Shown piece by piece: positions 61,337 to 64,000 of a DNA stretch of 64,000 nt. The stretch is taken from contig CAXXYD010000004.1 of the NCBI GenBank assembly GCA_963675565.2, forward strand, positions 2,604,001 to 2,668,000, given 5' to 3'. Numbering within the stretch: the first letter of the stretch is position 1; every line of letters begins with the position of its first letter. The position numbers and the translations under genes were made by a program. The DNA comes from JARRKU01 sp963675565 (lineage in GTDB: Bacteria; Desulfobacterota; Desulfobacteria; Desulfobacterales; Desulfosarcinaceae). Below the pieces are notes generated by a model. The model had not been told where the DNA came from, searched no databases, and was given only the letters and a program-made list of their open reading frames with translations.

Positions 61337-62263
61337 CTAAAAACTCCTGCCCACCGGTGAGGCCGGGATGCTGCGTCCGGAGCGTATGTTGACCAGGCCG
61401 ATCCCGGCGGCCACCAGCGCTGCTGCAGCGACCAGCCGCAGCGTGATGGGTTCATCGAGGATCAGCCCCCCGGCGGCTACCCCGACGATGGGGATGATGA
61501 AAACAAAGGTGTGCAGCATGGACGCCCCGTATCGATTGAGCATACTGTTCCACACCACCAGCCCGAAGGCGGTGCAGACCAGACTCTGGTAGAGCAGAGC
61601 CACTACAATGGTGCCGCTCAGATGGGAGACCATGGGGGCATCCCATAGCCAGCCTTCCAGAAGCTGTATGGGAACGGCAAAAGTCAACGGATATAGAACG
61701 ATTTGGAACGGATCGAACCGGTGAATGATCCGTTTGGTAAAAACGGCACCGGCTGCCCAGCATATGGCGGCACACAGGACAATGCCGTCACCGCTGCGCC
61801 ATCCGCCGCCGAGGGGGCTGTTTTCCGCCAAGACCAGCGCCACACCGCTGAAACCCAGGAGCATGCCGCCTGCCTTGCCGAAGGTCATGCGATCCCCCGG
61901 TATGAAAAAGTGTGCAAAAATCAATACCAGAAACGGAACCGCATTGACCACCAGGGCTCCCCGGGAGGCCAGCGTTTTGGAAAGCCCGAGATAAAACAGC
62001 GAAAGCTGGAGGGTGACCAGGCCGCAAAGGATCAACAGCAAGGGCATATCCCGGCGCTTGACACGGAAGCTGCGGCCGGTTATGCGGGCCCAGATGTAAA
62101 TGACCAAGGCGCCCAGCGCGAATCGCACGGCCGCGGCGGTAAAGGTCCCGATACCGGTCATGCAGATTTTGATGGCCACGGCATTGGCGCCGAAAATGAG
62201 GCATACCAAAACGATCATCAGGGCGGCCGACGGCGTCATTTTCTGGTTAGCGCGCGGGGCCAT
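61337..62263 (-). CDS. EamA/DMT-family transporter
   Basis: The 308-residue protein has ten membrane segments in two EamA domains (LMIVLVCLIFGANAVAIKI..., and IVLCAAICWAAGAVFTKRII... with ILDEPITLRLVAAAALVAAGIGLVN). It starts at ATG 62263, 17 bases inside the end of the upstream gene, so the two are coupled; the frame is open further upstream. Substrate unknown, possibly an amino acid or metabolite exporter. Confidence 0.87.
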   Translation of the reverse strand: MAPRANQKMTPSAALMIVLVCLIFGANAVAIKICMTGIGTFTAAAVRFALGALVIYIWARITGRSFRVKRRDMPLLLILCGLVTLQLSLFYLGLSKTLASRGALVVNAVPFLVLIFAHFFIPGDRMTFGKAGGMLLGFSGVALVLAENSPLGGGWRSGDGIVLCAAICWAAGAVFTKRIIHRFDPFQIVLYPLTFAVPIQLLEGWLWDAPMVSHLSGTIVVALLYQSLVCTAFGLVVWNSMLNRYGASMLHTFVFIIPIVGVAAGGLILDEPITLRLVAAAALVAAGIGLVNIRSGRSIPASPVGRSF

Positions 62264-62783
62264 TGTCCAATGTCCAGTCCAGCAGGTAATCGATGAAGTA
62301 CGCAACATTTTTGGCCACATGATCAACGGCGCAGCGTGTGGCCATATCCGGATCATATTGAAAAACAGGCCCTCCGGCAATCAGGCAGGTGCCCGGCGGA
62401 AGGTTGAGTCCCACTTTGGCCAGGTCGTCGTCCGAATCGAGTTGCAGAACGGTGAGTCCAACAAAATCAGGCTTTTCCTGGTTGCAGGCCGCAATGATTT
62501 TTTCAGGCTTTTGTAATAAACCCAGGTGGTTGACAGATATTCCCATGATCGCAGCGTACTGCTCGATGAGCGCCAGGCCATATCCCATGCCGTCGTCCAG
62601 GGTGGCGCTGATCATGCGGGGGGACTGAGCCCAAATGCCCTGCACCTGGTTTTGCACTTTCCAGTCGGTCAGTTCAAGCACGGTCTGTTCCAGCCGTTGA
62701 CGGGTGGGCAGTCCCCGGTCAATCCATCCCCGGCTGATGTGCCGCAGCCGTTTCCTCAGTTCCTGTGTCATTGCATTCGTCAT
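62247..62783 (-). CDS. B12-binding-domain-like protein lacking the cobalt-ligand histidine
   Basis: The 178-residue protein has an N-terminal helical part and a Rossmann-like half. The latter has IEQYAAIMGISVNHLG, PEKIIAACNQEKPDFVGLTVLQLDSDDDLAKV and GTCLIAGGPVF, as in cobalamin-binding domains. The DxHxxG motif is replaced (G-I-S-V-N-H-L-G region), so it may bind cobalamin base-on or not at all. Its start could be the second ATG at 62771. It is followed by the EamA exporter gene. Confidence 0.6.
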   Translation of the reverse strand: MTNAMTQELRKRLRHISRGWIDRGLPTRQRLEQTVLELTDWKVQNQVQGIWAQSPRMISATLDDGMGYGLALIEQYAAIMGISVNHLGLLQKPEKIIAACNQEKPDFVGLTVLQLDSDDDLAKVGLNLPPGTCLIAGGPVFQYDPDMATRCAVDHVAKNVAYFIDYLLDWTLDNGPAR

Positions 62784-62850
62784 GGGACGGCTCGCTTTGG
62801 TTGTGTCACATTTTCGGCAAACGCCTGTGGGGACCCAGCAGGTGGCAGGT

Positions 62851-62911
62851 GGGGACGTATATCAGGTTATAAGTTAATTTTTAATTAACTTATAACCTGA
62901 TATACGTCCCC
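62851..62911. repeat. perfect inverted repeat, 29-bp arms
   Basis: Arms 62851-62879 and 62883-62911 are exact reverse complements around TTT. The first 21 bases of the arm are identical to the repeat at 42515, and loop length is the same. Confidence 0.9.
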
Positions 62912-63144
62912 GTCTACCCATATAAGGCGAAAAAAAGCCCTCCGTGAAAGTGCCGGCAGCGAAAATCGAAAGCTCGATGGCATGCCGAACTGCCGGGTTA
63001 TTAGAGGCATTTTGCCTGCCTGTCAAAGATAAAGCACAATTTGGGTTGTTAAACGCGTCATCACCCGGTATATTGCGCTTACCCCATCAACTAATTCCCA
63101 TTCTATCTATTCCATATATCTAATTGGAAAGAAGGAGATGAAAG

Positions 63145-63414
63145 ATGAACAAAACCGATTTGATCAATCAGGTGGCACCCGTAGTGGGTACCCAGAAAAT
63201 GGCCAGAGAGGCGGTGGATTGCGTACTCAATGCCATCGCCGATGCGTTGTCAAAAAGTGAACCGGTTCAAATTTCGGGTTTTGGCAGCTTTAAAGTCAGC
63301 GAGCGAAAAGCACGCACGGGGCGCAATCCCCAGACCGGTGCGCCCATGCAGATTCAGGCCGCCAAAGTCCCCCGCTTTACCCCCGGTAAAGCATTGAAAG
63401 AGGCGGTAAAATAG
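63145..63414 (+). CDS. HU-family DNA-binding protein
   Basis: The 89-residue protein has the HU/IHF shape: MNKTDLINQVAPVVGTQKMAREAVDCVLNAIADAL, SEPVQISGFGSFKVSERKARTGRNPQTGAPMQI with the DNA-binding arm and the RNPQTG tip, then FTPGKALKEAVK. It bends and compacts DNA. AAGGAG precedes the ATG and an intrinsic terminator follows. Confidence 0.95.
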   Translation: MNKTDLINQVAPVVGTQKMAREAVDCVLNAIADALSKSEPVQISGFGSFKVSERKARTGRNPQTGAPMQIQAAKVPRFTPGKALKEAVK

Positions 63415-63432
63415 CCCGCCCCCATTGAATGC

Positions 63433-63471
63433 AAAAAGGCAGGGCACCGGAAAGGGACCCTGCCTTTTTTT
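63433..63471 (+). terminator. intrinsic terminator after the HU gene
   Basis: AAAGGCAGGGC pairs with GACCCTGCCTTT, followed by TTTT. The A-rich left flank could also serve the opposite strand, so it may end both HU and the convergent YdbL-like gene. Confidence 0.85.
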
Positions 63472-63477
63472 ACAGCG

Positions 63478-63843
63478 CTACTTTTTCGTCCAGGCACCGC
63501 CCTTGCTCTGTATCATGGTGCCCGCATCGGCTTTCTGCGCGATTTTCAAGGCGCGCCGCTGGCCCACCAGTTCGGCCGTGGTGCCCTGCTTTTTGGCAAT
63601 GGCCCGGTAGATGATGCGTCGATCCTTGTTTTCGGCATCGATGACGGCCTGCTTGTGGGTGGGCCCCTTGAGCACGGTCAGGTATCCCTGGTTGTTTTCG
63701 CCCACCACTCCCCGGGCTTTCAATTCCACGATGTCCCCCAGTCGGGCATGCATGCGCGCTTTGATGTCGTCTCCCCAGGCGCCGGCAATGGTGACCATAC
63801 TCAAAATCAACAGGCTGATTATAATAAGTGTCTTTCGTTTCAT
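63478..63843 (-). CDS. YdbL-family (DUF1318) periplasmic protein
   Basis: The 121-residue protein has a signal peptide (LIIISLLILSMVTIAGA-WG). The DUF1318 blocks follow: RLGDIVELKARGVVGENNQGYL, and ENKDRRIIYRAIAKKQGTTAELVGQRRALKIAQKADAG. In E. coli, YdbL is part of the ydbH-ynbE-ydbL locus, where YdbH and YnbE help carry phospholipids to the outer membrane. The partial YnbE-like gene just upstream supports this. Confidence 0.88.
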   Translation of the reverse strand: MKRKTLIIISLLILSMVTIAGAWGDDIKARMHARLGDIVELKARGVVGENNQGYLTVLKGPTHKQAVIDAENKDRRIIYRAIAKKQGTTAELVGQRRALKIAQKADAGTMIQSKGGAWTKK

Positions 63844-63901
63844 AGGGCTGCTCCTTTAATGCCTTATAGCTCTATACGTTGAACCATGTTTGCTGAGGCG
63901 G

Positions 63902-64000
63902 CTATTTGATGTTTTCCTCGGCCGCATCCAGTTCACCGAAAAAATCATCCAGCGCCTTGTCCACCTTGACGTTGACATCGATGGTGATATGCATGGGCGC
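63902..64000 (-). CDS. YnbE-like lipoprotein, C-terminal part
   Basis: The frame is open at the window edge and ends at TAG 63902-63904. The visible 32 residues read APMHITIDVNVKVDKALDDFF and an acidic tail. The P-x-x-I-x-x-x-x-N-V-K-x-D pattern is that of YnbE-family lipoproteins, which pair with YdbL. The lipobox and start are outside the window. Confidence 0.65.
   Translation of the reverse strand, partial: APMHITIDVNVKVDKALDDFFGELDAAEENIK

Noticed and set aside
1..64000. CRISPR array or Cas genes
   Set aside because: No regularly spaced direct repeats and no Cas-like protein seen; the repeats present are attC sites and inverted repeats.
1..64000. Prophage
   Set aside because: No capsid, terminase, portal or tail genes; the mobile content is an intron, IS elements and cassettes.

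Overview
The window looks like a chromosomal piece of an anaerobic, probably sulfate-reducing Desulfobacterota (Desulfosarcina/Desulfobacterales-like). This is inferred from gene content: corrinoid methyltransferases with a reductive activator, DctPQM TRAP uptake, tungstate import (TupABC), DUF2284 and DUF169 proteins, and two-component systems typical of that group. No rRNA or other taxonomic marker is present to prove it.

The window has two halves that meet at a tRNA-Glu gene (39723-39798, minus strand). The left half (1-39.7 kb) is visibly AT-richer and accessory. 1-9.3 kb is a plus-strand operon for uronate catabolism: the end of kduI, then kduD, a KDPG-aldolase-like gene, a KDG kinase, a complete carbohydrate ABC importer (ATPase, binding protein, two permeases, the second with a one-base frameshift) and a split altronate-dehydratase-type enzyme. 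All of these converge on 2-keto-3-deoxygluconate. 9.3-19.7 kb is a one-carbon (methyl transfer) locus: a methyltetrahydrofolate-type methyltransferase, a corrinoid activator, two corrinoid proteins, a UroD-type methyltransferase, a TRAP transporter and a GntR regulator, interrupted by an IS5-type transposase relic. A PAS-rich hybrid histidine kinase follows, then a truncated DUF169 gene, a small cupin-like gene and an MFS/MarR pair with a 30-bp palindromic operator.

From about 25.2 to 38.8 kb lies an integron cassette array with no integrase in the window (CALIN-like). About eleven small minus-strand genes or gene pairs are each followed by an attC-type folded recombination site with RYYYAAC/GTTRRRY-like core boxes. 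Cargo includes an epoxide hydrolase, a caspase-like protease, several small membrane proteins, a DUF3592 protein, a PD-(D/E)XK nuclease-fold protein and a GNAT acetyltransferase. The array has been invaded at least four times, each time at an attC core box: a group II intron, a 218-bp MITE, an IS1182-family element whose TIRs match the MITE, and an IS110/IS1111-type element that probably carries a bridge RNA. The MITE and IS1182 sit at the same position in two different attC sites with the same AAC duplication.

The right half (39.9-64 kb) is GC-rich, ordinary chromosome: a lytic transglycosylase, radA, rlmE, yebC, a HerA-like ATPase, a sensor kinase/response regulator/DASS anion transporter signalling-transport cluster, a tungstate regulator with tupABC, a zinc-ribbon protein, an amidotransferase, an ArgA-like acetyltransferase, a Na+/Ca2+ exchanger, an EamA exporter, HU and a YdbL/YnbE pair. 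Three intergenic perfect inverted repeats, all with 29-bp arms, are scattered through it.
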